The notes under the pieces: generated by a model
The model's input: only the letters and a program-made list of their open reading frames with translations
The model's database searches: none
Told to the model about the DNA's origin: nothing
Source: Bugula neritina
Lineage: Eukaryota > Bryozoa > Gymnolaemata > Cheilostomatida > Bugulidae
Assembly: GCA_964035545.1 (NCBI GenBank)
Contig: CAXIUT010000165.1
Location: forward strand, 1 to 26,119
Length of the DNA stretch: 26,119 nt
Reading direction: 5' to 3'
Shown: piece after piece, positions 1 to 11,527 of the stretch
Numbering within the stretch: the stretch's first letter is position 1
Layout of the letters: each line of letters starts with the position of its first letter
Made by a program: the position numbers and the translations under genes

Positions 1-88
1 CCCAACCCCCAACCCCAACCCCAACCCCAACCCCAACCCCAACCCCAACCCCAACCCCAACCCCAACCCCAACCCCAACCCCAACCCC
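1..88. repeat. Left telomere, C4A2 repeat
   Basis: A run of CCCCAA units, with one five-C variant near the start, sits at the extreme left end. Read outward, the G-rich strand is the (GGGGTT)n telomere of Tetrahymena- and Paramecium-type ciliates. Its orientation is correct for a genuine left chromosome end. Unique sequence starts at about position 89, and the first gene starts 174 nt further in. Confidence 0.97.
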
Positions 89-262
89 ATAAATGATATA
101 GAAGAAGTCATTAGAAGAAATATAATTTTGGTAACGAATTAAAAGTTTAATTTTTATCAGATATTTAATATTGATTGGAATAAGAGGAGATGATGTAATA
201 GTTTGTGATTTAAAATATGAGAAGAATAATTATTCTATTATTCTTAATTATAGAAAAAGAAC

Positions 263-1151
263 ATGTCGATTACTATATCAAACTATAGTGAGATTTGTAA
301 TGCTCCTACCAATCAATCTTCAGCTAAAATGCTATATACTTTTAGCAAACAGAATCGCTTCTAGAAAAGAAAAACCATCATGTATGTTTTCTTCTACTCT
401 TAGATGTGATAAAATGTATGAACTTAAAAATACTCTTTCAAGACGGGGAGCTGCCTTCGGATATGGACATAAATACGACTTTACTAAAGATTTACCTGAA
501 TCACCTCCTCCTAATACATATCATTTTAATGATTAATTTGAAGGCAGTCCCAAAAAAGGATTTTCCTTTGGCTAAAGTCGAGAAAGAATGATGATGACTG
601 GACCTCTAGTAAGTAGTATAAGCAACAAAAATCCAGGTCCAGGAAGATATTAATCAAAAGGAACCAAATCTAATATCCATTATTCTCTATCTGGCAAGAT
701 GGAATACTAAAATAAAGAACAACTGGGAATCCCTGGACCAGGTAAATACCCTTCTACTTTTACTTTAAGCAAAGATGGTAAATATTTTAACGCAAAACAT
801 AAAAATAGTTGTGTAAGAGATTTCGGAAGAGTTTTAGGTAGATGTAAAACTGCTTAGAGTAAACTACCTGGACCAGGTAAATATGATGTTTCTACTCATC
901 AAGATATATCTCCAAAAGGAAGATACTGTCTATCTCGATATGACAACTGTTTGGCTAGAAGTTTCGGTAGTTCCAAAAGAGGAGATATGTGTCTGAATCG
1001 CAAGACTCCAGGACCTGGAAACTATCGTATTCCAAGTGAGTTTGGATACTATGCTTCGAAGAAGGCATTTTAGGCTTAGCAGAAGATGAAGAATGGTAAC
1101 AAGTAGAACTGTGCTGACACTTGTGAGGGATCTGAATTTAAAGGCAAGTGA
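263..1151 (+). CDS. STPGR (SHIPPO/ODF3-like) repeat protein
   Basis: A 288-residue protein after removal of one 22-nt intron (382-403, GTATG...TTAG). It carries sperm-tail PG-rich repeats: PGPGRY, PGPGKY (twice) and PGPGNY at about residues 115, 150, 195 and 241, plus a degenerate PPPNTY near 75 in the context FGYGHKYDFTK. Proteins of this family (ODF3/CIMAP, SHIPPO) associate with axonemal or cortical microtubules; a ciliary role here is inferred from the family. The ATG at 263 is chosen because its frame gives the family-like YTFSKQNRF and joins the downstream frame only if the intron is removed. Without the intron the N-terminus looks frameshifted. Internal TAA and TAG are read as Gln; the stop is TGA. 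A rival in-frame ATG at 93 lies right against the telomere and is less convincing. Confidence 0.87.
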
Positions 1152-1218
1152 TTAAACCTTTTCTATTCATAAATATTGCTAGTTTACATAATCTAGATAT
1201 TATGATATATCATAAAGA

Positions 1219-4200
1219 TCATGAATGAGTAAAATTTTTAAATGAAAACTACGAAAGCAATCCAGAATTGATTCTTTTTCTCTAAGTAACATTCAATTCT
1301 TAATTTTTGGTTGGTATTTTAATTTTTCTTTATAAAACTTTAATGGTTTCTTTCAATTGTCCTTATTCTTATTAAAAGTTATTGATTTTGATATGACATA
1401 ATTAAAGTTCAGACGAAAGTTATTTAATTTTGAATTATTTTTTATCATGATTTATTTTAAGATTGTTTATTTATTGTTATTTCATTTATACTAGATTTCT
1501 TAATGATTTTTCTGTATGTTTTTGTTAATCTATTTTTTGTTTTAGTATGAAATGTTAATTATTGTATTATGATTTTATTCCTTTTGTTTTTATTTATAGT
1601 TAGTTATTGGTCATTTTCTTTATTTTTTATTATTTTTATATCAAATGGTTTATACGATTGTTATTATTCTTTATTGTATCTTATAAATTTCTTATACTTT
1701 TTGTCAATTGTCTCTATTTTTATTGTGATTATGATAATTGTAGTTTTAATTATTTTTATATCTTATTTTTATGTTATAACTAATACTAATAATCTTATTT
1801 TAGTTATTTCTATCTAAGTGACTGCTTTGATTTGTCTTCGATTGTCTTTTATCTTTATTTTGATATTTATTTTTATAATTATTCGATAAGAGTATCTTTT
1901 TCTATTATTTTTAATTATAACAATTTGACAAGTCTGAAATGTGATCCTTATTATCTTTTCTTTTATTATTTTTATCTTTTTATCTTCTAAAATTAGTGTT
2001 AAGTAGAATGTAATAATTTTTGTAATTCCATTATTTTTATCTAATTCACATCATTTCTAGGACTAGTTGGTTTCGAGTATAATTGACTATTTTTTAATTT
2101 CTAATATTGATTTTTTTAATGAGACAGATATTTACTAGTTTATTATATTTTATTTTTTAATTAGTTATTTTATCTATTCATCTATTTAATCTCTTATTTA
2201 TAACTATTGATTTGATTATCTTTATTTTTGAACAATAATGTTTTACTGGTTATTTCTTATATTTTATTATCAAGTTCTTCATTGATATTTTTATTTTATA
2301 GTTATAAATTTGATAATTTTTTATTTAATCTATTTATCTAATTCTATAATTACTTATTGTTTAATTTTTATTGGTATGATTTTAATTTTAGTTATTCATT
2401 TTATATTTTTAACTTGTTATTTATTGATTTATATTATTATCTTTATGGGGATATTGATAGTTATCTATTATTTATTTTTTGAGGACTTAAAGATATTTGA
2501 CTTTATATCTATGATAGAGATGGAATTTATTATTTCTTTATTATTTTATTTAGTTTTTATAGCTATCTTTATTTATTTTATATTAAATCTTTCATTTATT
2601 GTATTTTTTATAATTTTTATTTTATTTTATTATGTTTTTATATGTAAAATAACAAAGAAGAGTTAAATATTTTCATTACTGATTCATCTATATTTTAGTA
2701 TCGATATTATTAATAAACAATTTTTATTTTTTATGATTTCTATAAAATACTACATAAATTAATCAATATCTCTTTAATATCTATTTTTATTTTATGATTA
2801 TTACTTCTTTCTTTTTATAATTGATTTTTCATCATTATTATTTATTTCTTTACTGATGATATTTTCTTTTAATAATCATTTAAAGTATTTTATAGTTATT
2901 ATTTATTAATGACCTTTTTAGATAAATCTTATATGATATCATGTTTTTTTTATAATTATGATTTTACATTAGATGTATTTTATTTTTATAGATTGTATTT
3001 AGATTAATACATTTTGATATCTTTATATAATTTTTAATTTTGGTTATTTATTTTTTTATAATGTATTTGTAGTTAATTATATTACTCATTTTTACTTCTT
3101 AATTGCAGTTATATCTTCTTTATTATATCTACCATCTATTCTTTCTCTTTTTTATTTTTATTTATCAATACTAATGTATCAGATTATATTTTATCTACCT
3201 AATTTTGCCAATACTTATCTCTTTATTAATAAAATTTCTACATCTATTTCTAATTTCTTTAATTATACCATCTTTATATATTTTACTATCGTTAATTTGA
3301 TAGAGTTATCATTGATAGTTATTCTTATGTTTTTTTTAATTTTATTTATAAAGTTGTTTTTTATTTTATATAATCTATATATCTTTTATGTTATTATTTT
3401 AGTTATAATTATAATTTATTTATATCTTTTTTTAGATTTTAATTTTAGTATTCCAGTTATTATTTTTTTTATTTTTAGGTATTGTTTATTAGTTTTAATT
3501 TTGATATTTATTTTTTAAGGAGATTTAATTAATTTATTTTTGAATATTCGTTTACTGTTTTAGTTTATAGCTATTACATGTATATTTCTATATTATTTCT
3601 TTAGATTTATCCTTAATATTGTAGTTACTATATTTGTTGGTTATATTTGCTTCTTTATGATATTAATTTCTAATTAGCAAATTATAGTTGCTTTTTATAT
3701 TAAGATATCAAATTTTATTATTTGTTTATTTTTTATTTCATTTATGCCAGTTATTTTTATAGTTATTTTAAAGAAAATCTGCAGAGTTATAACTAGTAAG
3801 ATGTTGATATGTTTTTATCATTAAGTTCATTTATTTATAAGATTTTTTTATCTTTTTATATGTTAATTTAGTTGATAACTTTTTATAATTTCTTTAGAGT
3901 TATTTATTTTTATGATTGAATTGATCTTTATTATAATATTTTATTTTATAAAGTGGATATTTCTTTTTAATAATGATTATTTTTAATATTTATAGATTAT
4001 ATTTGTTCAATAGATGATTTATATTTACTATTTTATTATTCCAATTTGATTTAATAATAATTGATTTTTTATTGTACTTATTTTTATATTTTTTTGATTT
4101 AGAAAAGAAGTTTATTTCTTTCTTGTTAACTTTAATTATAAAGTTTAAGATATTTTTTACTCTACATGTTAATTTGTTAATATTTATTATCATTTATTTT

Positions 4201-5088
4201 ATCATAATATTTAATTTTCTTTTATAATTATTAACAATAGCTACTATAAGTATTATTTTGTTATTGTAGTTCTATATTATGTTCTTATAATTTTATATTA
4301 ATTGACACTATTTATTTATATTGATTTTAAACAGCCATTTGTTATTGTTTTGTTAATCGTAATTCAGTATTAACTGCATTTAGTTCTTCCTATAGATGAT
4401 TTATTTATAATTTTACAAAAGATTTATTTTTTATTTGTGTTTTTTAGATACTTGTTTTTAGACGTTTTCCTCGAGTATATTGACTGCTTTTATCATCGAA
4501 TAGTTGAATAAAATCTTATCGGATGTTTTAGTTATCAATATTAGAATATTAAGTTTTATTGACATAGTTATGCTTGATAATGGATTTTATTTTTTTGGGG
4601 GAAGGAAGAGGATAATGACTATGACTATGAAAATTTTAATTAGGTTGTTTTGATTATTTTATTTTATTTTTAGTTGAAAATTGATTGTTGGAGAGATGTA
4701 CGTTCAACCATATTTTAGCATTTCTATCGAAACATTTTTAGATAGGAAAAGAGATGGTTTGTTTTGTGGTTTAGTAGTTGACAAAATTGGCTAAATTTAT
4801 GTTGATTTATCCCATTTTGATATATCGACCTTATGCTTAGAAATCAAGAAGGATAGTATCTATAAATAAATCATACTTTCCATCTTTGTTTTTAGATAGA
4901 ATTCTTGTTTATTCCTATGGATAAGAATGGAATATTATTTTGTTTTTTATTGATTATTTGCTTTAACCGATTAATATTTTAACATCTTATGAAACAACGT
5001 ATGCTCTTACTTTATTGAAGAGCGAGTGGTTCTTTATTTATAAACTATCTATGAGGTATTGGACTTTGAAGGGAACGTTTGTAGTCAT
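1219..5088 (-). CDS. NT-C2 domain and long Gln-rich coiled-coil protein
   Basis: One uninterrupted frame of 1290 codons with no TGA and no intron, giving 1289 residues. Residues 1-135 look like an NT-C2 domain (EEIG1/EHBP1 N-terminal C2 family): the start MTTNVPFKVQYLIDSL, the middle GRYIKMGQININLANFV, and the strand-like end IWLNVHLSNN. A polar, low-complexity linker follows. From about residue 230 to the end the protein is Q/K/N/I/L-rich with heptad-like stretches such as LQEELNAVNTELRLTKQQQ, so a long coiled coil is expected. Many Gln codons are TAA or TAG, which makes the complementary strand T-rich and hides the gene under the standard code. NT-C2 proteins usually recruit membranes or cytoskeleton; the exact role here is unknown. 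The start is 57 nt from the divergent PRP4-type kinase, and the stop is 67 nt from that of the STPGR gene. Confidence 0.86.
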
Positions 5089-5145
5089 TATTTATCTTAT
5101 TTTATTTGTAAATATAGAATTATTAATCGTAATTATAATAGATCT
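5089..5145. promoter_or_regulatory. 57-nt divergent intergenic region
   Basis: Only 57 AT-rich nucleotides separate the ATGs of the NT-C2 coiled-coil gene (minus) and the PRP4-type kinase (plus). Promoter elements and 5' leaders for both genes must fit here or overlap the coding sequences. No named motif is recognised; the regulatory role is inferred from position. Confidence 0.4.
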
Positions 5146-6447
5146 ATGAAAGAAGATTATGATTCTGATCGGGAAGGGTTTAGAAGTCGAGATGAGGAAG
5201 TGAAAAGAAGAATATAATAAAGAAAAAAAATATTTGCTTAATTTTAGAGTAGAGCCTAGAAGAGGTCAAAGATTTAGTAAAGAGTCAAAGAGCCAAAACA
5301 TTAAAAATATTTAGGACTTTCTCAAACTCTTGTAAAGAAATAACAATAAAGTGAGGGAGAAGACATAGATATGTTTGCTGATAATCTTGATGAAGTGATA
5401 AAATTTGAATAAAAAAATGGATAAATGACTGATGACCAAGGATACTACCATATTATTAGTGGAAAAATAGTTGGTGGAAGATACAAAATAATATAAAAAA
5501 TAGGCAGGGGAGTATTTGGTGTAGTTGCTAAGGCCTAAGATCAAAAGGAAGGTAAAGAAGTGGCGCTTAAAATATTACGTAAAAACGAAGCAACTGTATC
5601 AAGTGGTTAAAGAGAGTATAAAGTTTTATCATCAATGAAAAAGAATGATTATGTAATGAAGATGTCAGATTATTTGCATTAAGATGGACACTTGTTTTTG
5701 GTTTGCTAGTTATTGGGTCCTGACTTGAGAAGTTATACTAGAAAAAATCAAGATAGAATAGCTCTTTAACATATCAGACAGTACGCAATATCAATGTTTA
5801 TGAGTCTTCACTAGTTGAGAAAATATCGAATTATTCATGCAGATATCAAACCTGACAACTTTTTGATGGATATTAATTTGAAAATGATTAAACTGGCAGA
5901 TTTTGGAACGGCTTTTACTATTGATGAACACTCTACTGAAATTGAATATTTGGTTGCTAGATACTATCGAGCTCCTGAGATCATACTGGGATGTGAGATG
6001 CCTTTATAGCAGAGATATGGGATAGATGTGTGGGCAGTTGGTTGTAGTCTTTTCTAGATATTTACGGGTAAATTTTTATTTGATGGCAATAGTAATTGTT
6101 AGATGTTGAAGATGATTATGTAGACAAAGGGTAAATTCAGTGTAAAGATGTTGAAGAAGTGTATAAATTTTGATAAATACTTCGATTCTGAATACAATTT
6201 CATCTACAACTACTATGATAAAAATACAAAGAGCAATACAACTAAGAAGATGCAAGTGAGTTTGACTCAAGAACGATAGTTATTAGGTTTATTAAAGAAA
6301 TCAAGTAGATTTTAGTAGGAATATAAGACATTGTTAAATTTTAGAGATTTTTTGTAGGCTTGTTTATCACTGAATCCAAAGAATAGATTGACTCCGTAAA
6401 CTGCATTTCAGCATCCTTTTTTGAATTATCAAATTAAACTTAAATGA
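5146..6447 (+). CDS. PRP4-type protein kinase (PRPF4B-like)
   Basis: An intronless frame of 433 residues. The N-terminus (MKEDYDSDREGFRSRDEEV) is charged and resembles the region ahead of PRP4 kinase domains. The catalytic domain follows: glycine loop GRGVFG near residue 119, the VALK lysine, and HADIKPDNF from residue 231. HAD in place of HRD is a hallmark of PRP4 kinases. DFG is at about 252, followed by EYLVARYYRAPEIILG, the PRP4/DYRK-type activation segment, and the domain ends with NRLTPQTAFQHPF near the C-terminus. PRP4 kinases phosphorylate spliceosomal proteins in tri-snRNP activation, a relevant partner in a genome with minute introns. All catalytic residues are present. Internal TAA/TAG are Gln; stop TGA. 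Confidence 0.93.
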
Positions 6448-6520
6448 TCTTTATATTACTGGATTATAGTCTTCATAATTCTATAAGAACTTTTATTCTT
6501 ATTAAGTTATTTTTATTTTG

Positions 6521-7075
6521 ATGGACAATCATAGTTCAGACTATTAGTGTCGTGATATTTCATCATCTGAAGACAGATGTAAATGCCAGCAGTGTAAAAA
6601 TCAGGCTGAGCTACAACTTCATTTTAAGAAGCCTTTATCGAATATTTATCTTTATCGTCATTTGAAGAAAAGATAAGGTCCTCCAATAAAAAAAGATTTC
6701 AACAAAGATATCAATAACAAGTCCAAAATGGCCAGTAAGCAGTAAATTTAAACTAAACAAGCTGCCACTCCTGTTAAATATAAACCTGATAGAAGTAAAT
6801 AAGCTTCTCCTGCTTTTCTAGCATAATATCATATGGTAAGTCATTCTCAGAGATTCAAGTTGGCAAAGGAGTAGAGTGGTATATCTGATGTAAGGAGGGA
6901 AGAGCGACTCAGGCCGAAGATAAGATCGACTTATGAGGGGATGAGATTGGTCTAGATTAGTGAAAACCCATAAAACATAAAAATAGCAATTAGACATACT
7001 CCATCTGCCTAGAGAAATAGAGTTGATGCTAGTCCGAATGGTGGCAACATAATAAAAGAGAATTTGAAGGAATGA
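6521..7075 (+). CDS. Small basic protein of unknown function
   Basis: A 184-residue frame starting ATGGACAATC and ending at TGA, 73 nt after the PRP4 kinase and 52 nt before the CDPK. I do not recognise the family. Visible features: a Ser/Asp-rich start with cysteines at about 10, 20, 22 and 25 (motif CKCQQC), then a Lys/Arg/Gln/Pro-rich, probably disordered middle, and a basic REERLRPKIRSTYEG stretch near residue 130. There is no membrane segment or signal peptide. Eight or more TAA/TAG codons are read as Gln, and codon use matches the neighbours, which supports a real gene. A 15-nt GTAAGT...CAG stretch lies in frame; I left it in the coding sequence because it is shorter than every other intron here. 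Confidence 0.68.
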
Positions 7076-7127
7076 GAATGATCAAATTATTCATAAATAG
7101 AATTGTATGATATTAATTAAGTTAATA

Positions 7128-8631
7128 ATGGAAAAGGGGATGATCATAAAGAAGGAGATCTTTATCAAAAAGAGTAAAGAAGATATTCGACAATACTATG
7201 ATATCGATCCTAAAGTAGATTTGATGTTTTTCAGGAAATAGGCAAAGGAGCTTATGGCAAAATATATATTGGTCGCCCGAAGGACAAACCTAAAACTGTT
7301 AGAGCGGTCAAAATAATCAAAAAACAATTCAATAATAACTATAATATGAATGAAGCATTGATATTGAAGGAACTAGACCATCCTAATGTACTTAAACTGT
7401 ATGAGATTTTTGAAGATAATCAGGCTTTTTATCTTGTCACTGAGTAATTAATAAACTAAATAGTTATTTGTAAGGCGGAGATCTATTGAATAGACTATAG
7501 AAAGGAGTTATTAGTGAGCAGCAGACAAGAGAAATATTCAAGCAGGCACTGGAGGCAGTGGCTTACTGTCATAATCAAAAAATAGTTCATCGAGATATAA
7601 AATTATAAAATTTTGTTTTTTTGAGTACCAAAACATCTATTTTGAAACTGATTGATTTCGGAATGGCCTTAAAATGGTCAGGAGATATAAAAAGTTATTT
7701 GGCTAAATAGCGTTCAAAAGCTATTGGTAGTGTATTTTTCTTATGATATAGGTCTTATACATAGCTCCTGAGTGTTTAAGAGCTAGTTATACTTAGAAAT
7801 GCGATATTTGGTCTTTGGGAGTTATTTTGTATGCGATGGTTTCTGCTCAGTTTCCCTTTGAAGGAAATACTGATAAATAGATTCAAAAAAGTATTAATTG
7901 TTTGAAATTTACTATTCCCAGTACTTTTATATTAATTTAGTATAGAAATTGTAGGTAAGTAAAAATTTGAAAGATCTTCTATGGAAGTTATTTACCTCAT
8001 AAGATAAAAGATTATCAGCTGGATAGATATTTGAGCATGTTTGGATGAAATAATAACCATCTAAAACGAGTATGAAATTGAATTTTAGTAAATTGGCTTC
8101 ATTTTCTAAATTTTCAAAAGTTTATTCATATTTATATAGATAAAAACTTTAGCTGTATCATTTATTGCATCTCAACTATCATAGAAGTAAATCTAAAAGC
8201 TATCTGTTCTATTTCGCCAGTTGGATTTGAATCATGATGGTTATTTATCTGTGGATTAGATTCGTTTTGCTTTTTAGAATCAGAAAGAGAAGTCATCATT
8301 GAATTAGCTGAGTAAGTTGATCGAGTTTATTGATACTGATAAGAATGGTAAGATCAATTATACTTAATTTATCTCTTGTTGCATGGATAATTCTGTTATA
8401 TTTAAGTAGTAAAATTTAAAGGCTACTTTCAAGTTGTTGGATAGAGATTAAAATGGACATATTGATCGTTAGGAGTTAACTAAATTACTTAAAGGTATTA
8501 AATTTATTAATTAAGAAAACGGAAGAGAGTTCAATCCTAAGGTGGTGGAGTAAATCATCAATACTTGTGATAAAAATGGAGATGGGTTGATAGATTATAA
8601 GTAATTCATGTAGAATATGTCAAAGAGGTGA
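7128..8631 (+). CDS. Calcium-dependent protein kinase (CDPK)
   Basis: A 467-residue protein after removing five introns, each exactly 20 nt (7215-7234, 7444-7463, 7732-7751, 7921-7940, 8120-8139). The kinase domain has GKGAYG, AVKIIKK, VHRDIKLQN (Leu-Gln replace the usual Pro-Glu), DFGMAL and YIAPECL. A junction segment leads to four canonical EF-hand loops: DLNHDGYLSVDQ, DTDKNGKINYTQ, DRDQNGHIDRQE and DKNGDGLIDYKQ, at about residues 333-460. This is the standard CDPK layout, in which Ca2+ binding to the EF-hands releases the kinase from its junction. Every intron is needed: without each one the frame breaks within a conserved motif. Start at 7128 is chosen for MEKGMIIKKEIF, common ahead of ciliate CDPK domains; in-frame ATGs at 7107 and 7140 are alternatives. 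Confidence 0.94.
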
Positions 8632-8684
8632 AAGGATGTTAAATGATAGTGAATTATAAATTTAATGAATATTTATCATATATC

Positions 8685-9535
8685 TCAGAGCTGTGCTCTT
8701 GCTTGAGATATAAGACGGTAGTCTTCCGACGAAAGCCTTGGAATGTAGAGCAAATCTACTGCACATTCAAGGTATTTGATATTGTTGTTCATCTTTCCGA
8801 GGTTCAAGATGTACAACGGGTACTACTCGTTGAGGTAACGAGTCATGAACAAACCGAACACAGATTGAAAGCCTGGGTTTTATGTGTTTGAAAAGAAGCT
8901 GCTTAATTGAGTGATACCGAATCGAACATTTTTAGAGGTTATGGAAGTAAAATATTTCAAATATTAGTTGTAAGACACATTGTGTTCACAACAGTAATAT
9001 CTGAGTTCCTTCTCATATTATGGTCGAAACATTTTTTGCATCACAGTTGAAGTGATGTTGCCAGGTATGTTTTTATCATATTGATTTTTTGTTTTCTTCT
9101 TTTGAGGTCTAAATTTACTTTTTTATTGTTTTTTAGGCTTTTTAGAAGTATCTGCAGGCTTATCTAATAGTTTTATCCTTTTTAAATGATTTTGGCTATT
9201 TTTTTATGCAGATTATTTTTCTATTGACTAAATGAGTTGAAATGTAACCGATTAAGAATAAGAATCGTAGATATTGTCTTAGTCACCTTTAGAAGGCTAT
9301 TTTTGTTGTTTTTGGTAAGGATTCTTGATCAATGTGAAGTTATCAAGAGGACTTTGATAAGTTAGAGAATGTGGATGTTTATTGATGTCCATCTAAGTAG
9401 AGGGAAGTTTACACAGGAGTCAGGCATGTAGGGAAAAGATTAATTTTAAAAACATATACCTTTACTCTCATCAATATCCTATTAGATCATTTGTTTAAGA
9501 GGGAATAAACCAGAAGAACGAGGAACCTAGTCCAT
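8685..9535 (-). CDS. Family member A: RY(L)..YxxY..GKM protein, unknown function
   Basis: A two-exon minus-strand gene of 276 residues: exon 1 is 9413-9535, the 20-nt intron is 9393-9412, and exon 2 is 8685-9392. The intron joins the frames at ...MPDSC/MDINK. The middle is Lys/Gln-rich (KKPKKQQKSK), probably disordered or nucleic-acid binding. The C-terminal part holds the signature FGLFMTRYLNEQYPLYILN, then LGKMNNNIKYLECAVDLLYI. The same gap-free pattern occurs in three other genes of this window (12594-13274, 13490-14113, 15481-16128), so it is a paralogous family. I do not recognise it by name. No membrane segments or signal peptide are visible. It converges on the CDPK with 53 nt between stops. 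Confidence 0.75.
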
Positions 9536-9777
9536 TAAATAACTATCAAAATATCTGGCTGAGTTAAATACCCTTGGGCAAGGTGTCAAAGTCAGCCGAT
9601 GTTATAAATAACAGTGATTTCTAAAAATTAAAGTCATTAATTTTTGTTTAAATGATAATTTTTATGTTGGAGATAAGAAAATCTTAAGATACAAATGTTT
9701 TTGATAAGATTATAATTTAAATTTATAAAAGGGTCTTTAGAGCTACTAAGAATATATATCGATAATATAATAATAGT
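9536..9777. promoter_or_regulatory. Divergent intergenic region between family A and PLK
   Basis: The 242 nt between the minus-strand family A start and the PLK start. It contains a moderately GC-rich patch with a near-palindromic CCTTGGGCAAGG around 9572-9583, then AT-rich sequence. In-frame ATGs for PLK also occur at 9652 and 9664, so part of this may be coding. No promoter motif is recognised; the regulatory role is inferred from the divergent arrangement. Confidence 0.3.
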
Positions 9778-11499
9778 ATGGAAGTTAGTAAAGATGTATA
9801 GTAGTAAATTATTCTTTAAAAAATATAGTCAGATTCTCATACACCTGCTTATAGAAAATATCTCAAAACAAAAATGATAGGCAGAGGTTTTTTTAAATTT
9901 ATTTAGGAGGATTTGCAAACTGCTATGAAGGAGTAGATCTAGAAGACAATACCAAGATCGCAATAAAAGTGATAGAGAAGAAAAATCTTACAAGAAACAG
10001 GGCTAAGCAAAAGGTAGATGTGATTTAATTTAGCTTCTATCAGAAGTAAAAATTCATAAAATGCTTGATCATAAATATGTAGTCAAATTTTTGAGGGTAT
10101 TTGAAGATTTGAAAAGGGTATTTATGATCGTATAGTTGTGTTCGAATCGAGTACATTGAATGATAGTCAGACTTTAAACTAACTGGTTCGTAGAAGAAAA
10201 AGGTTATCTTCTTTATAGGTCAAGAGATTCATGAAACAACTTATAGAAGCTATCTAATATTTGCATTCATTGAAGGTGATTCATAGAGATTTGAAAATGG
10301 CTAATATATTTTTAGATTAATAAATGAATATCAAAGTTGGAGATTTAGGATTGGCTACCAAAGTATTATTTAATGAGGAAAGAAAAAGAACTATGTGTGG
10401 GACTCCTAACTATATAGCTCCTGAGATAATACAGGGAGGAAGTGGACATTCTTATGAAGTAGATATATGGTCTGCTGGAGTTATTTGCTATGCTATGATG
10501 TATGGAAGACCACCATTTTAGTCTTCAGAAATCACTAAAACTTATGATAAAATAAGAAATGGAACATTTTAATTTGAAGTAAAAAAATATTTATCAAGAA
10601 TATTGAAGGAATCACAGAAGATTTCAAAGATTTTATATCAAAAATACTAATTTTAGATCCAAAGAAGAGATTGACTTTGGAATAAATGAGAAATCATCCT
10701 TTTTTAAATTTAGAAATACCTCAAATAACATATAACAAGTACAATAAGTAAAATTCAGATTGACTTCTACACCGATTTTTGATAGCCTGAATCACGTCTG
10801 CAAGACAATACTTCCTCAGGAGGGAAATATAATAGAATAGAAAATAATAAAATCAAAACAGTCAACCAATTTTACTTTAAAAGATTAGAATAAAATGTAA
10901 AAGGAATGGAATTATACTAGTGTTCTTTGTTATGTGGATTATTCAACTAAATATGGACTGGGTTATATTTTATCAAATGGGAGTTATGGAGTTTACTATA
11001 ATGACTCATCTCTTCTCTATTTAGATAAAAAATAAAAGTACATTGATATTTATTTAGTGTATTTCACTATATTGCTAATCCTACATTAACTGAGGAAGTT
11101 GCTAAGCTTTTGACTAAAGAATAAATATAAAAGGCTGGCTAGTTTACCAAAAAATATTTGCTTTGGAAGAAATTCAAAATCTATCTTGATGATCAAATCC
11201 CTTCTCCTTAAAAATAAAGTGGATCATATTAAAGTTCTTAGCAGGTAATATATTTAAAGCAATGGCTAAAAACGAAGCATGCTATATTTTTTAGACTTAA
11301 TAACAAGATATTTCAGGTTGATTTTTTCGATGGAAGCCGTATATCTTTAAAAACTGATTCAAAAGATATCTATATCAAGAGTAAGAAGGGATAAGTTAAG
11401 ACGTCATCCCTTCAGGAGGCTCTCAACTCGAATATTGGAGAGACAGCTAGAAGAATTAAGTATATCAGATAGATTCTTAATAAAGTTAAACAAAAATGA
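9778..11499 (+). CDS. Polo-like kinase (PLK)
   Basis: A 533-residue protein after removal of six introns, all exactly 20 nt (9887-9906, 10014-10033, 10151-10170, 10579-10598, 10739-10758, 11038-11057). The kinase domain shows [29 protein letters not shown], a DLG instead of DFG ([10 protein letters not shown]), and [12 protein letters not shown], ending at RLTLEQMRNHPFL. Two polo boxes follow: [20 protein letters not shown], and [18 protein letters not shown] with [15 protein letters not shown]. PLKs control mitosis, centriole/basal-body duplication and, in ciliates, cortical division; the function here is inferred from the architecture. The start at 9778 leaves a short leader typical of the family; in-frame ATGs at 9652 and 9664 would add about 40 residues. 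DLG is an accepted variant, so the enzyme is probably active. Confidence 0.94.
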
Positions 11500-11527
11500 A
11501 TAAAAAAGATAAATGATAATATTTCTA

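Noticed and set aside
365-376. Apparent frameshift in the A-rich run of the STPGR gene
   Set aside because: A 22-nt GT-AG intron at 382-403 restores the frame without any base change.
1551-3518. Hydrophobic plus-strand ORFs that look like membrane proteins (1569-1817, 2310-2666, 3174-3518)
   Set aside because: They are the T-rich antisense of the minus-strand coiled-coil gene, which has one unbroken frame of 1290 codons with an NT-C2 domain.
4685-5149. Plus-strand 154-codon open frame ending in TGA overlapping the PRP4 kinase start
   Set aside because: It is antisense to the NT-C2 domain of the minus-strand gene and would overlap the next ATG; the minus-strand reading has recognisable domain motifs.
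8643-8891. Plus-strand ORF of 82 codons
   Set aside because: Antisense to the C-terminal block of family member A.
9426-9617. Plus-strand 63-codon ORF with protein-like composition
   Set aside because: The minus strand of this stretch is exon 1 of family member A, joined by a perfect 20-nt intron in the right phase.
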